From positions 62,001-126,000 of the forward strand of contig CAVSBG010000009.1 in NCBI GenBank assembly GCA_963726125.1: a stretch of 64,000 bases of DNA, read 5' to 3'. This DNA is from JAMXLO01 sp963726125 (GTDB taxonomy: Bacteria > Pseudomonadota > Alphaproteobacteria > Acetobacterales > Acetobacteraceae). This document shows positions 45,584 to 54,326 of this stretch, one piece after another (position 1 is the first letter of the stretch; each line of letters opens with the position of its first letter). The translations under genes and the position numbers were made by a program. The notes beneath the pieces were generated by a model. That model did not search any database and was not told the DNA's origin. It saw only the letters and a list, made by a program, of their open reading frames with translations.

Positions 45584-46384
45584 GTGCCCACGACAGATCG
45601 GCTCGCTATTGCGCTCGCGGCTGTACTGGTCGCTGCGAGTCCAGCCCTTGCAGGAGGGGTTGCGGAGACCAGTGCAGCGAAGAACATTGTGTTGGTACAT
45701 GGCGCCAATACCGATGGCTCGGGATGGCGCGGTGTTTACGATATCCTGACGGGTGACGGCTATCACGTGAGCGTCGTGCAGCAGCCGCTCACTGGTCTCA
45801 ACGATGATGTTGCGGCAACGCAGCGTGTCCTTGACCAGCAGGACGGGCCGACCATTCTTGTGGGTCATAGCTACGGCGGCGCCATCATCACCGTTGCTGG
45901 CACTGACCCGAAAGTGCGAGCGCTGGTCTATGTTGCCGCATTGCAGCCCGACATAGGGGAAACGGCCAGCCAGCTCGCCGCGTCAATTCCCGGAACGGTG
46001 CCGAGCAGCGATTTGAAGCTGACCACGGATGGCTTCATCTTTGTTGATCCGACCAGATTTGCTGCTGATGTCGCGGCGGATCTGCCGGCAGCACAGGCAA
46101 AGTTCATGGCGAACTCACAGATGCCGGTAAGGGCCGCCGCATTCGACGCCCCAGCCACCGCTGCGGCATGGCACGATAAGCCTAGCTACGGGATCATCGC
46201 GACGGACGATCATGCACTCAATCCCAAACTTGCACGCTGGATGTACCAGCGTTCAGCAGCGGACATCACCGAGATCAAAGGGAGCCATCTGGTTTACATC
46301 TCCCATCCCGATGCGGTCGCCAGGGTCATCGAAAGAGCGGCCCACTCTGGCGCGGCGGCGAATGCAACCAAAGCCTATCAATAG
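45584..46384 (+). CDS. secreted alpha/beta-hydrolase
   Basis: GTG 45584 with GGAGG 8 nt upstream begins a 266-residue protein with a signal peptide (RLAIALAAVLVAASPALAGG). The hydrolase core has NIVLVHGANTDGSGWRGVYD (oxyanion region), nucleophile motif TILVGHSYGGAII, LVYVAALQPDIGE, and the catalytic His in ITEIKGSHLVYISHPDAVAR. This resembles the non-heme esterase/salicylate-esterase-like subgroup. It follows the SRPBCC gene by 42 nt, probably one operon. The substrate is unknown. Confidence 0.87.
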   Translation: MPTTDRLAIALAAVLVAASPALAGGVAETSAAKNIVLVHGANTDGSGWRGVYDILTGDGYHVSVVQQPLTGLNDDVAATQRVLDQQDGPTILVGHSYGGAIITVAGTDPKVRALVYVAALQPDIGETASQLAASIPGTVPSSDLKLTTDGFIFVDPTRFAADVAADLPAAQAKFMANSQMPVRAAAFDAPATAAAWHDKPSYGIIATDDHALNPKLARWMYQRSAADITEIKGSHLVYISHPDAVARVIERAAHSGAAANATKAYQ

Positions 46385-46891
46385 GGTCGTCGGCTTGGAT
46401 TGGCGGCCGCTTGCTTTGTCATCCGCCGACAGCGCAAGCGGGAGCGGCGCTTCCGACTTGATGCGCGCGGTGAGAAGTTCGAGCGTATGTCGGCGATCAT
46501 AGGGAGCACGAGGAGTTGTTCCGAGAGCACCCGCTCATACTCTTTTCAGGTCTTGCACGACGACTTCGGCAATGAAGTCCGCTGCTCCGGAGATCATGTG
46601 GCACGAGACCACTTCCGGCATCTGTGCCAGCGCATCCTGCAAGCGGGCGGCATTGTCCTTGGAATGCTGGCCCACTTTGATCTCGACGAGAACGGTCAGC
46701 CCCAAACCAACGGATTCCCGGTCGATGATCGCCCGGTATCCACGGATGACGCCATCGACCTCCAGCTTCTTGATCCGCCGCAGGCAGGGCGACGGCGATA
46801 ACGCCACCCGCTCGGCGATCTCCACGTTGCTGCGGCGCCCGTCCTCTTGCAGGAGCGCAAGAATTCGATGGTCGGTTCGGTCCAGCTCCAT
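46378..46891 (-). pseudogene. Lrp/AsnC family regulator, frame broken twice
   Basis: Residues 1-115 from ATG 46891 are a standard Lrp protein: DRTDHRILALLQEDGRRSNV, helix-turn-helix EIAERVALSPSPCLRRIKKL, then the ligand-binding RAM domain up to SGAADFIAEVVVQDLK. The frame then stops at 46535. One frame over, after the AAAA run at 46543-46546, the expected end continues as EYERVLSEQLLVLPMIADIR-SNF. Near 46472-46476 the original frame seems to resume with ARIKSEAPLPL, the usual Lrp tail. So an insertion is followed by a compensating deletion. The 3' end overlaps the convergent hydrolase stop. Confidence 0.72.
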
Positions 46892-46925
46892 CTGCCATCT
46901 CCTGCCTTTTATAACCAACTAAAGG

Positions 46926-47150
46926 CTATGAAATGCTAAAGTACTCGTTATTGAGGGTCACCGCTCGCGAAGCCTGCGCGAGTGCATGGGGCTGAACGCA
47001 GCGGAGTTCCAGAACCGGGGCCTGGAGGGCCGCCTCGACGAAGTGCGACAGCGCCCCGTTGCGGTCACGCCCCCGGCTGGCGAGCAACCGGCATAGCGCG
47101 TGGTTGGTGCTGCGCGAAACGATCAGATTCCAGCGGGTCGAGGTGGACAT
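46926..47150 (-). CDS. ribbon-helix-helix antitoxin-like protein, possibly degenerate
   Basis: A 74-residue frame from ATG 47150 starts MSTSTRWNLIVSRSTNHALC, then RLLASRGRDRNGALSHFVEA. This resembles the RHH proteins with RWNLVVSKETD-type strands and GDLSxFVE helices, which repress as antitoxins or single regulators. The C-terminal half (LELRCVQPHALAQASRAV) does not look like the family, so it may be truncated. No toxin gene is adjacent. Confidence is limited. Confidence 0.4.
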   Translation of the reverse strand: MSTSTRWNLIVSRSTNHALCRLLASRGRDRNGALSHFVEAALQAPVLELRCVQPHALAQASRAVTLNNEYFSIS

Positions 47151-47331
47151 GACCCTGCGGATACAGGCGGACAGGTACCATAACACCAGATCGTCGGTCC
47201 ACGCCGCAGCCTATACGGTTGTAGGCGCGAGCACGTCCGGCTCGTCGGTTCCGATGCGATCGCCTCGCACGAATTCCTGGTCACCGCGTGAGGCACGCGA
47301 CACCCAACCGCAGCGGTGCTATTCTCGCCGC

Positions 47332-47916
47332 ATGGTCGCGCTGCGCAAACGCATCCCAACCGGGATGGCGCTGGACGAGTTCCTCGCCTGGGCCGCGGCG
47401 AACAGCGGCAATTGGCAGCTCCTCGACGGCGAGCCGGTGGCAATGGCGCCGGGCAGCGATGCACATGGCGCCATTCAGAACGAGGTGGGCGCCCTGCTGC
47501 GCAACCATCTGCTGGAGCAGCGCTCCGCCTGCCGCGTGGTGACCGAGCCCGGCATCGTCCCCCGGGTGCGCGCCAACCGGAACTATCGCGTTCCCGACCT
47601 CGGCGTAACGTGCGCGTCGCCGTCGGACGCCCCGATGGTGGCGGAGCCGATACTGCTGATCGAGATCCTGTCGCCATCCAACGAAGCCGATACCAGGGCC
47701 AATGTCTGGGCTTATACCAGCATCCCCAGCGTGCACGAGATACTGGCTATCCGCAGCACCCGCATCGAGGCCGAACTGCTGGTTCGGGGCGCAGACGGGT
47801 CATGGCCCGCCGAACCGGATATCATCGGGCCGGATGGCACCGTGACGCTGCCCAGCATCGCCTACACGGCGCCGCTCGCGGCGTTTTACCGCACGACCGT
47901 TCTGGCACGACGATGA
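47332..47916 (+). CDS. Uma2 family (DUF820) protein, second copy
   Basis: This 194-residue protein from ATG 47332 begins LRKRIPTGMALDEFLAWAAA and has the Uma2 core: HGAIQNEVGALLRNHL, RVPDLGVTCASPS with the nuclease Asp, PILLIEILSPSNEADTRANV with the Glu, and WAYTSIPSVHEILAIRSTRI. The D...ExL arrangement is more canonical than in the copy at 23429. An open extension upstream shows no similarity. Function is unproven. Confidence 0.88.
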   Translation: MVALRKRIPTGMALDEFLAWAAANSGNWQLLDGEPVAMAPGSDAHGAIQNEVGALLRNHLLEQRSACRVVTEPGIVPRVRANRNYRVPDLGVTCASPSDAPMVAEPILLIEILSPSNEADTRANVWAYTSIPSVHEILAIRSTRIEAELLVRGADGSWPAEPDIIGPDGTVTLPSIAYTAPLAAFYRTTVLARR

Positions 47917-48017
47917 AGAGTCCCTAACCGGCCGTCGCAGCTTTACTCTCGCGTAGGGACCTTGAGCGCACGATCGCAGCCGCACACTATCGGCCGCGCG
48001 CGACCAATGGGCTCAAG

Positions 48018-48080
48018 ATGACGAATTCTCCTCGCTACCGTATCGGGTTCGACATCGGCGGTGCCTTCACCGACTTCATC
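48018..48080 (+). pseudogene. truncated 5' end of a hydantoinase A/oxoprolinase gene
   Basis: ATG 48018 encodes MTNSPRYRIGFDIGGAFTDF-I, which is the N-terminal beta-hairpin of HyuA proteins (RIGFDIGGTFTD). After 21 residues the similarity stops at the ribosome site of the DUF1080 gene. The rest of the roughly 700-residue enzyme is missing, so this is a fragment left at a deletion or insertion boundary. Confidence 0.5.
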
Positions 48081-48090
48081 AGGAGCACGA

Positions 48091-48918
48091 ATGACACTGC
48101 GATTGATATGCGGCATGGCAATGATCGTCACAGGTTTGGCGCCCAATGCGTCCGCGCAAGAGCAGATCGGGTATGAAGTGCATGACGGCCGCCGACCGCA
48201 GCCGGCGGTCATCACGCCAGGTACGTTCAGCACGCAGGGGCAGCCCGGCAAGCCGCCTTCGGATGCGACGGTGCTGTTTGATGGGAAGGATCTGTCGAAC
48301 TGGCAAAGCGTCAAAGGTGGCGACGCACCGTGGAAAGTTGTCGATGGCGCTATCCAGAACGTGCCTGGTTCGGGCGATATTCAGACCAGGCAGCAGTTCG
48401 GTGACATGCAGCTGCACGTTGAATGGCTCGAGCCTCAGGGGACAGAAGGCCGCAGCCAAGAGCGCGGGAACAGCGGCGTCTTCCTCCAGGGTCTGTACGA
48501 AATGCAGGTGCTCGACAATTACAACAACGAGACCTATCCCGACGGGATGGCCGGCGCGATTTACGGACAATACCCGCCGTTGGTTAATGCCTGCCGGCCG
48601 CAGGGCGAGTGGCAGACCTATGACATCATCTTCCACGCTGCGAAGTTGCAGGATGGAAAAGTCGTCCGGCCCGCACGCGTGACGGCGTTCTTCAATGGCG
48701 TGCTCGTGCAGGACGACACGGATCTGATCGGTCCAACTCGCTACCAGGTATTGGCGACCTATCCCGCGGCGTTGCCAGACAAAGGCCCGCTCCAGCTGCA
48801 GGATCACACTAGCCCGATCCGCTATAGGAACATCTGGGTGCGCGGCCTACCGGCTGAGAAACCCCAACCTCCCATCAAACCCGCAGGCCAAAACGACTAC
48901 GAGAAGATGCATCATTAG
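48091..48918 (+). CDS. DUF1080 (3-keto-disaccharide hydrolase-type) secreted protein
   Basis: This 275-residue protein from ATG 48091 has a signal peptide (TLRLICGMAMIVTGLAPNAS-AQ). The DUF1080 jelly-roll features are TVLFDGKDLSNWQSVKGGDA, FGDMQLHVEWLEP, ERGNSGVFLQGLYEMQVLDN, GEWQTYDIIFHAAKL, and LQDHTSPIRYRNIWVRGL. The family acts on 3-keto-glycosides or as a lectin-like module in the envelope. AGGAG sits 6 nt before the ATG, exactly where the HyuA fragment ends. It is isolated from other sugar genes. Confidence 0.88.
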   Translation: MTLRLICGMAMIVTGLAPNASAQEQIGYEVHDGRRPQPAVITPGTFSTQGQPGKPPSDATVLFDGKDLSNWQSVKGGDAPWKVVDGAIQNVPGSGDIQTRQQFGDMQLHVEWLEPQGTEGRSQERGNSGVFLQGLYEMQVLDNYNNETYPDGMAGAIYGQYPPLVNACRPQGEWQTYDIIFHAAKLQDGKVVRPARVTAFFNGVLVQDDTDLIGPTRYQVLATYPAALPDKGPLQLQDHTSPIRYRNIWVRGLPAEKPQPPIKPAGQNDYEKMHH

Positions 48919-49041
48919 ACTGCTCGTCGCTTGGCATTGGTACGTGCCGGGCCGATGGTCGGACCGCATGACGACCGGCCGCCGACGAGGCGAAGAGGAA
49001 CAGCCCCCTCCGCCCCGCCACGCGCGATTGTTGCTGATGGA

Positions 49042-49524
49042 TCAGAGGTTGGCGAGGATCAACTCGGCCTTGCTGACCTCGAAGCCACCCGGTTGTTCCA
49101 CGGCAAGATGCGTCACCTTGCCGTCCTGCGCGATCAACGCGTAGCGCTGGCTGCGCGTGCCCATGCCGCGGCCCACCAGGTCCAGCTCCAGGCCGATCGC
49201 CTTGGTGAACGCGGCAGAGCCGTCGGCCAGCATGGTCAACCTGCCGTCGGTGCCCTGCTCCTTGCCCCAGGCCGCCATCACGAACGCATCGTTGACTGCG
49301 ATGCACGCAACCGTGTCGACACCCTTTGCCTTGATGGCATCGACGTTCTGCACGAAGCCCGGCAGGTGCTTCGCGCTGCATGTCGGCGTGAACGCCCCGG
49401 GCACCGCGAACAGCACAACCTTCTTACCTTTGAATATTTCGTCGGTTGTGGTTTCCTTGGGACCTTCGGGGGTCCCCATCATCAACTTCATGGACGGAAT
49501 CTGATCGCCGACCTTGATCGTCAT
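49042..49524 (-). CDS. peroxiredoxin, Prx5 type
   Basis: This 160-residue thiol peroxidase starts MTIKVGDQIPSMKLMMGTPE at ATG 49524. The peroxidatic cysteine is in VPGAFTPTCSAKHLPGFVQN (about residue 49), followed by GVDTVACIAVNDAFVMAAWG and YALIAQDGKVTHLAVEQPG. This is the atypical 2-Cys Prx5 or glutaredoxin-coupled class. It reduces hydroperoxides in the cytosol. It is divergent from algH, with about 200 nt between starts. Confidence 0.93.
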   Translation of the reverse strand: MTIKVGDQIPSMKLMMGTPEGPKETTTDEIFKGKKVVLFAVPGAFTPTCSAKHLPGFVQNVDAIKAKGVDTVACIAVNDAFVMAAWGKEQGTDGRLTMLADGSAAFTKAIGLELDLVGRGMGTRSQRYALIAQDGKVTHLAVEQPGGFEVSKAELILANL

Positions 49525-49722
49525 TGGCTCTGAGCTCCCCTTTGGCTTGCCAGAGCGGAAGTCGTAGCGTTCCTCGCGATCGGTGTCACGCCACCCCGGG
49601 AGCGCTGTTCCAGCGGGTTCGGCATGGTGCACGCGGAAGTGCAGCTGAAGCCGACGGCATTGCGATTGGGCGGGCGCCGGCCCCGCTTGCACACGCGCCC
49701 CGAGAAGCCCAGATTCACCGGA

Positions 49723-50316
49723 ATGGATGAGATGCCCAAATCGGCCGGCCAGCCCGACGCCGACAGCTTCCTGACGGGGCAGTTGCTCATCGCAATGCCC
49801 GCGATGGAGGACGAACGCTTCGCTCATAGCGTGATCTATCTCTGTGCCCATACACCAGAAGGCGCAATGGGCCTCGTGCTCAATCGCCCCCTACAGCGCC
49901 CCAAGTTCGACGAACTGCTGCGCCAGCTCGAGGTCGCGCCTGTGCCCCCTGCACGGCGGATTCGTTTGTGTGCTGGCGGACCACTGGACAACGCGCGCGG
50001 CTTCGTCCTCCACACAGCGGATTGGACCGGTGAGGGCAGTCTCCGCGTCAACGAGGCCCTGGCGCTGACCGCGAGCCTCGACGTGCTAAAGGCGATTGCC
50101 GAGGGCGGTGGCCCGCGCGAGGGGCTGCTGGCGCTGGGCTATGCCGGCTGGGGCCCTGGCCAGCTCGATGCGGAAATCCAGCAGAACGCGTGGCTCTCGG
50201 TACCGGCCGACGAGACAATCGTGTTCGACGGCGACCACGACACCAAGTGGCGCCGGGCGCTCGGCAAGCTGAAGATCGATCCGTTGCTGCTGTCCGGTGT
50301 CGCCGGCCACGCCTGA
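49723..50316 (+). CDS. algH: YqgE/AlgH family protein
   Basis: This 197-residue protein from ATG 49723 carries the AlgH pattern: FLTGQLLIAMPAMEDERFAH, SVIYLCAHTPEGAMGLVLNR, LCAGGPLDNARGFVLHTADW, and GWGPGQLDAEIQQNAWLSVP. The family is conserved in proteobacteria, named for alginate regulation in Pseudomonas, and has no settled activity. An open upstream extension has no similarity. The length is normal. Confidence 0.92.
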   Translation: MDEMPKSAGQPDADSFLTGQLLIAMPAMEDERFAHSVIYLCAHTPEGAMGLVLNRPLQRPKFDELLRQLEVAPVPPARRIRLCAGGPLDNARGFVLHTADWTGEGSLRVNEALALTASLDVLKAIAEGGGPREGLLALGYAGWGPGQLDAEIQQNAWLSVPADETIVFDGDHDTKWRRALGKLKIDPLLLSGVAGHA

Positions 50317-50376
50317 CGCATTTCGCGTTAACAGGAAGGCAGCAAGTCTGGCGCTTAATGCAACCTTCGACAATCA

Positions 50377-50664
50377 ATGGTTGCAGACAGCATGCCCGCC
50401 CGAGATGAACCGAATACCGAGGCGATCCTGGCCGCGGTAATCCGCATAGCGCGAGTGGCGTTCCAGGACCCGTTGCTCGAGCTGGCATCCGAGACAACCA
50501 GCGACGACGTGCCCGACTGGGATTCGATGAACCACGTCAGCTTGATAGTTGCGATCGAGAGCTATTTCGACATTCAGTTCCCGATGGCCGACGTCGAGGA
50601 GCTGAAGAGCGTCGGCGAACTGGTGCGAGCCATCGAGAACAAATTATCCATGCTTCATGCATAG
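50377..50664 (+). CDS. acyl carrier protein-like
   Basis: This 95-residue protein (90 from the ATG at 50392) has the ACP phosphopantetheine site DWDSMNHVSLIVAIESYFDI, with the attachment Ser in DSM, and an acidic helix ending MADVEELKSVGELVRAIENK. It is not the fatty-acid AcpP type (no DSLD) but an accessory ACP that probably serves a dedicated ligase or synthase. No such enzyme is adjacent; a radical SAM gene lies on the opposite strand downstream. Confidence 0.88.
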   Translation: MVADSMPARDEPNTEAILAAVIRIARVAFQDPLLELASETTSDDVPDWDSMNHVSLIVAIESYFDIQFPMADVEELKSVGELVRAIENKLSMLHA

Positions 50665-50821
50665 GCCCGAGAACTGTCTGGCCACGCCTCACGTGATCCG
50701 AATTTCAGCATCGTCGGGCAGGTGATGCCACCACATAGCCCGGACCGCTGGTTCAGCGACGGCTTCGCTCACCTCGATCCGATGGTCCGCGGCACTTCAG
50801 CGAGGGCTTGCCGGGTGGCTG

Positions 50822-51766
50822 TCATCGACTGCACGCGGCACCTCCGAGCACGCAGAACGAGGCGCAATACGGGTGGTTGAGTGACACCGGCCGCGCGGCC
50901 TCCACAAGTGTGCGTCCCAGGTCGAACTGTCGATCGTAGGGCACCAGCGTGCATGCGAGCACCGATGGCGCACCGGCGTCCTTGTGCTTCACCACCATCC
51001 GCGCCGAGGAACACATCACGTCATCGGGCGACTTGTGCAGAATGCCCCAGCACGCGGTGGTGATCTCGGGCACGTCGCGTTGCGCGTCCATCTCCGGAAA
51101 CAGCATCAGCCGCACGGGGTCGTTGGCGTCGATCGGAATATCGAGTTCGGCGAACAGCCGGGCGAAGCCGGCGCGCAGCTCCGCTTCCGGCTCACCGGAA
51201 AACCGCCGTCCCGCTATGTCCATCGCGAATCCGTTGCGCGCCAGCCACACCATTCCATCGATGGTCGGCACCCAGCTTCGCCTGCCACGCTCGGCCTCAT
51301 GCACCGCCGGCGAATGATGATCGAGCGACACGCGGATCCGCAGCCGGGGCCCATACGCCTCGCGCAGTGCCAGCAGTTGCGGCCGCAGCCTGCGCATCGG
51401 CTTCATCGCATTGGTCAGCACCAGCGCGTCAAGACCACGCGACAGCACATCGTCCAGCATGGCGACGATATCCGGGTTCATGAAGGGCTCGCCGCCGGTG
51501 AAGCCGATCAACCGGGTTGGCAGCTTTTCGCGGCCGATCTCATCGAGATACTCGCGCACTTCGTCGCGCGTCAGGTACGCGAGACGATCATTTCGCGGCG
51601 AGGATTCGATGTAGCAGTTGCGGCAGGTCAGATTGCATAGCGTGCCGGTGTTGAACCACAACGTCTCGAGCGCACGCAGCGCGACCTGGGCACGAGCCTC
51701 GCCCTTCGCGGTGGTGACGAGATCGCGGAATTTGGCGGGATCGAGCGGTTGGAACGACGCATCCAC
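50822..51766 (-). CDS. radical SAM protein with C-terminal cysteine cluster
   Basis: This 314-residue protein has the [4Fe-4S] site FNTGTLCNLTCRNCYIESSP (CX3CX2C near residue 43-50), GFTGGEPFMNPDIVAMLDDV for SAM binding, and a long barrel. The C-terminus holds more cysteines (ITTACWGILHKSPDDVMCSS, HPYCASFCVLGGAACSR), which could bind an auxiliary cluster in the SPASM manner. The reaction is not known. It is 2 nt downstream of the enoyl-CoA hydratase gene and 790 nt past the WYL regulator, so all three are likely one operon. Confidence 0.85.
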   Translation of the reverse strand: MDASFQPLDPAKFRDLVTTAKGEARAQVALRALETLWFNTGTLCNLTCRNCYIESSPRNDRLAYLTRDEVREYLDEIGREKLPTRLIGFTGGEPFMNPDIVAMLDDVLSRGLDALVLTNAMKPMRRLRPQLLALREAYGPRLRIRVSLDHHSPAVHEAERGRRSWVPTIDGMVWLARNGFAMDIAGRRFSGEPEAELRAGFARLFAELDIPIDANDPVRLMLFPEMDAQRDVPEITTACWGILHKSPDDVMCSSARMVVKHKDAGAPSVLACTLVPYDRQFDLGRTLVEAARPVSLNHPYCASFCVLGGAACSR

Positions 51767-51768
51767 TG

Positions 51769-52551
51769 CTATCGCCCCTTGAACGCCGGCGTGCGCTTCT
51801 CGAGGAAAGCCTGGCGTGCCTCGCGGTAATCCTCGCTGTTTACCGCGGCTTCCTGCGCCGCGGCGATCGCCGCTTCGCGCTGCTCGACCTCATCGCGTGC
51901 CAGTGCCTCCAGCACCACCTTGGCGCCACGCTGCGACAGGGGTGCGCGCGTCGACAGTTCGCGCGACAGCGCATAGGCGCCATCCAACGCGCCCGACTCC
52001 GACACCACGTCGAGCAGCCGCATGGACTGACAATCCCGCACCGGGAAGTATCGGCCCGAATAAAGCACCAGCTTGGCATTTGCCAATCCGACCGCGCGAA
52101 GCAGCAGGCTGCAGTCCAGCGTGTCGTAGACGATGGACAGACGCGCGGCGGGAATGCCCATTTGCGTCGTCGCGTCGCCTACGCGCAGGTCGCACGCCAG
52201 CGCCAGCCCGCAACCGCCACCGACGCCGTAACCGTGCACTGCGGCGATCGTCGGCTGCGGCAGGTCGATGATCGCCTGGGTCGCCGCGCGTCCGGCCGCA
52301 CTGTAGATCCGTGTGTCATCCACGGTATTCCTCACCCTGGAAAACTCCGAGATGTCGGCCCCCCCCGAGAAATGGCCTCCCGCACCCGTCAGGATCACCA
52401 CGCGGACGTCGGCACGTGTCGCGAAGCCGTGGTAGATTTCTGCGAGCCCGCGCCACATCGCCAGGGAGACGACGTTGCGCTTCTCGGGTCGGTTCAGCGT
52501 GACCACGGCAACGCCGGTCGCATCCACGTCCACCAGAATGTCGTCAGTCAC
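51769..52551 (-). CDS. enoyl-CoA hydratase/isomerase family protein
   Basis: I chose GTG 52551 (about 260 residues), because GGAG lies 7 nt upstream and it begins just after the WYL gene stop; ATG 52578 would overlap that gene and add 9 residues. Crotonase features: VVTLNRPEKRNVVSLAMW, VILTGAGGHFSGGADISEF (oxyanion loop), AVHGYGVGGGCGLALACDLR and FLEKRTPAFKGR at the end. The usual Glu pair is not both evident: the position after LACDLRVGD has Ala-Thr-Thr, so specificity is uncertain. Confidence 0.87.
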   Translation of the reverse strand: MTDDILVDVDATGVAVVTLNRPEKRNVVSLAMWRGLAEIYHGFATRADVRVVILTGAGGHFSGGADISEFSRVRNTVDDTRIYSAAGRAATQAIIDLPQPTIAAVHGYGVGGGCGLALACDLRVGDATTQMGIPAARLSIVYDTLDCSLLLRAVGLANAKLVLYSGRYFPVRDCQSMRLLDVVSESGALDGAYALSRELSTRAPLSQRGAKVVLEALARDEVEQREAAIAAAQEAAVNSEDYREARQAFLEKRTPAFKGR

Positions 52552-52555
52552 CGCG

Positions 52556-53254
52556 CTACTCCGTCGTTTCCCGCTCATTCTGCCGGAGCGCGAGCCATTC
52601 CGCCATCAGCCGGCCATTGTCCGACGGATAGCGCTCATCCAGCACCGTCAGCGCGGTGATCCGATCGGCGCGGAAGTGGCGATAATCGCGCCGCAATTCG
52701 CACCACGCGCCGACCAGCGTCGCCTGCACGTAGTAGGCGACCGCGATCGGCCAGATCACCCGCTCCGAGCGCGTGCCCTTCTCGTCCGCATAGGCAATCC
52801 ACAGCTTGCGCTCGTCGCGGATGGCCTGGCGCACTTCGGCCAGGTCCACGCGCTCCGCCACCGGCGCGCCGGACGCGGAGACAAAGAACGGCGCCGCGGC
52901 AAGTTGCTGCCGCAATCGCTCCGGCAGCACCACCGTGACTTTCGAGAGCACGCTCTCGGCTGCATCCTGCAGCGCCGGATCGCCGGTGCGCGAGACCAGT
53001 CGGGCACCCACTGCGATCGCCTCGATCTCCTCGATGGTGAACATCAGTGGCGGCAGATCGAAACCGCGCCGGAGCAAGTAGCCGACGCCGGCGGCTCCCT
53101 CGATCGGGACCCGCCGGGCCTGCAAGGTGGCGACGTCGCGGTAAACCGTGCGAACCGTCACCTCAAGCTCTTCCGCCAGGGTAGCGGCCGTCATCGGCCC
53201 TCGCGCGGTGCGCAGGCGCTGGATGATGTCGAACAGCCGATCGGCGCGGCGCAT
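52556..53254 (-). CDS. YafY-type HTH/WYL transcriptional regulator
   Basis: This 232-residue regulator has an N-terminal winged helix (MRRADRLFDIIQRLRTARGP, then AATLAEELEVTVRTVYRDVA) and a C-terminal WYL domain (YADEKGTRSERVIWPIAVAY, AWCELRRDYRHFRADRITAL). WYL domains sense small or nucleic-acid ligands. It is followed within 4 nt by the crotonase gene, so it may regulate that operon. It starts divergently from a GNAT gene, with a 74-nt gap. Confidence 0.9.
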   Translation of the reverse strand: MRRADRLFDIIQRLRTARGPMTAATLAEELEVTVRTVYRDVATLQARRVPIEGAAGVGYLLRRGFDLPPLMFTIEEIEAIAVGARLVSRTGDPALQDAAESVLSKVTVVLPERLRQQLAAAPFFVSASGAPVAERVDLAEVRQAIRDERKLWIAYADEKGTRSERVIWPIAVAYYVQATLVGAWCELRRDYRHFRADRITALTVLDERYPSDNGRLMAEWLALRQNERETTE

Positions 53255-53328
53255 GGGCGGTAGACTACTGACAGAACGCTGTCAGTGGCAACTCGCTATG
53301 CTTCGCGCGATCCCATGGGGAAACGCAA

Positions 53329-53745
53329 ATGATTACACTGACCGACGAACCGGATGCGCGGCTGGAAACCCTCCTCGAGGATGGTCTGGCCGAGCACAAC
53401 GCCGAAATGTCGCGCCTGCGCGATTGGCGCGCGCTGGCGGTGCAGGTGCACGACCCCGACACCGGCGAACTGGCGGGCGGCGTGCTCGGGCGCACGTCGA
53501 TGGGCCTGTTCTTCCTTGACCTGTTCTACCTGCCGAAGAAGCTGCGCCGCGGCGGCCTCGGCAGCCGTGCGCTGCGTATGGCGGAGGAGGAAGCCATTCG
53601 GCGCGGCTGCACGGCGGCAACGCTGGTCACCGTCAATTTCCAGGCCCCGGAGTTCTACGCGCGATACGGTTGGGAGGAGTTCGGCCGCATCGCCACTATT
53701 CCCGGCGTCGAGCGTGTTTTCATGCGCAAGAGTCTTGCGGCGTAG
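53329..53745 (+). CDS. GNAT family N-acetyltransferase
   Basis: This 138-residue protein shows the GNAT order: MGLFFLDLFYLPKKLRRGGL-GSRALR carries the acetyl-CoA-binding turn (R/K-GGLG), EEEAIRRGCTAATLVTVNFQ, then APEFYARYGWEEFGRIATIP (helix plus strand with the conserved Tyr). Substrate is unknown. It begins 75 nt from the divergent WYL regulator and may be under its control. Confidence 0.88.
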   Translation: MITLTDEPDARLETLLEDGLAEHNAEMSRLRDWRALAVQVHDPDTGELAGGVLGRTSMGLFFLDLFYLPKKLRRGGLGSRALRMAEEEAIRRGCTAATLVTVNFQAPEFYARYGWEEFGRIATIPGVERVFMRKSLAA

Positions 53746-54326
53746 CGCAGCGGATCGGCAACAGAGCTGACCGTGGCACAGGCGGGCTGGATCCGCTGAT
53801 CTTCCCGCGTGGTTGCTTGGCTGCACCGAACTTAGTGACACGAAACTCGCCATGTCCATGCCGGTGTGCCAGCGTCAGATTCGGACGCATCCGGCAACTC
53901 CTCGCAAGCCGCTGTTCCCCGTCATCGCACGCCGGTACCACTGTTGTTTGGCCGAACCTGGAGACGCGTCGGTTTCTGGCCGGGGCGGCGGTGACGGTTT
54001 AACAGGCCGCTCGATGCACCCGGCACCGCTAGGGTTTTCAACCACGGATGCACACGGATATATACAGATAGGGAGTGAGAGCTTCGGCACATTCGCGCCA
54101 ATGAAAATCAACGGTCCCGGTAGCGTTCGATGATACGTGCGGCCGCTGTCCTGGCGACCTCATGTTGGTCATAACATTGGATCGAGCCGGCATTCGTGGC
54201 CTCATCCCAACGAACTTACGTGACGACGTACTCGTCCTGCGAGGCAATAAGTATTCCAGATCCATTGCCGAGGCTCGGCATCAGCGCATCGCTGCGGCGG
54301 ATGCGCGTCATTGTCGTTAAAGAGTT
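53746..54326. other. intergenic, no gene recognised
   Basis: No frame in this 581-nt region resembles a protein. It contains the second copy of the dispersed string ACCACGGATGCACACGGATA (54041-54060). The tail holds the 3' end of the glycosyltransferase transcript. Confidence 0.5.

Noticed and set aside
14795..54060. Two copies of ACCAC(A/G)GATGCACAC(A/G)GATA as a regulatory motif
   Set aside because: Only two copies, both in empty DNA and far from consistent gene starts; more likely a short dispersed repeat.
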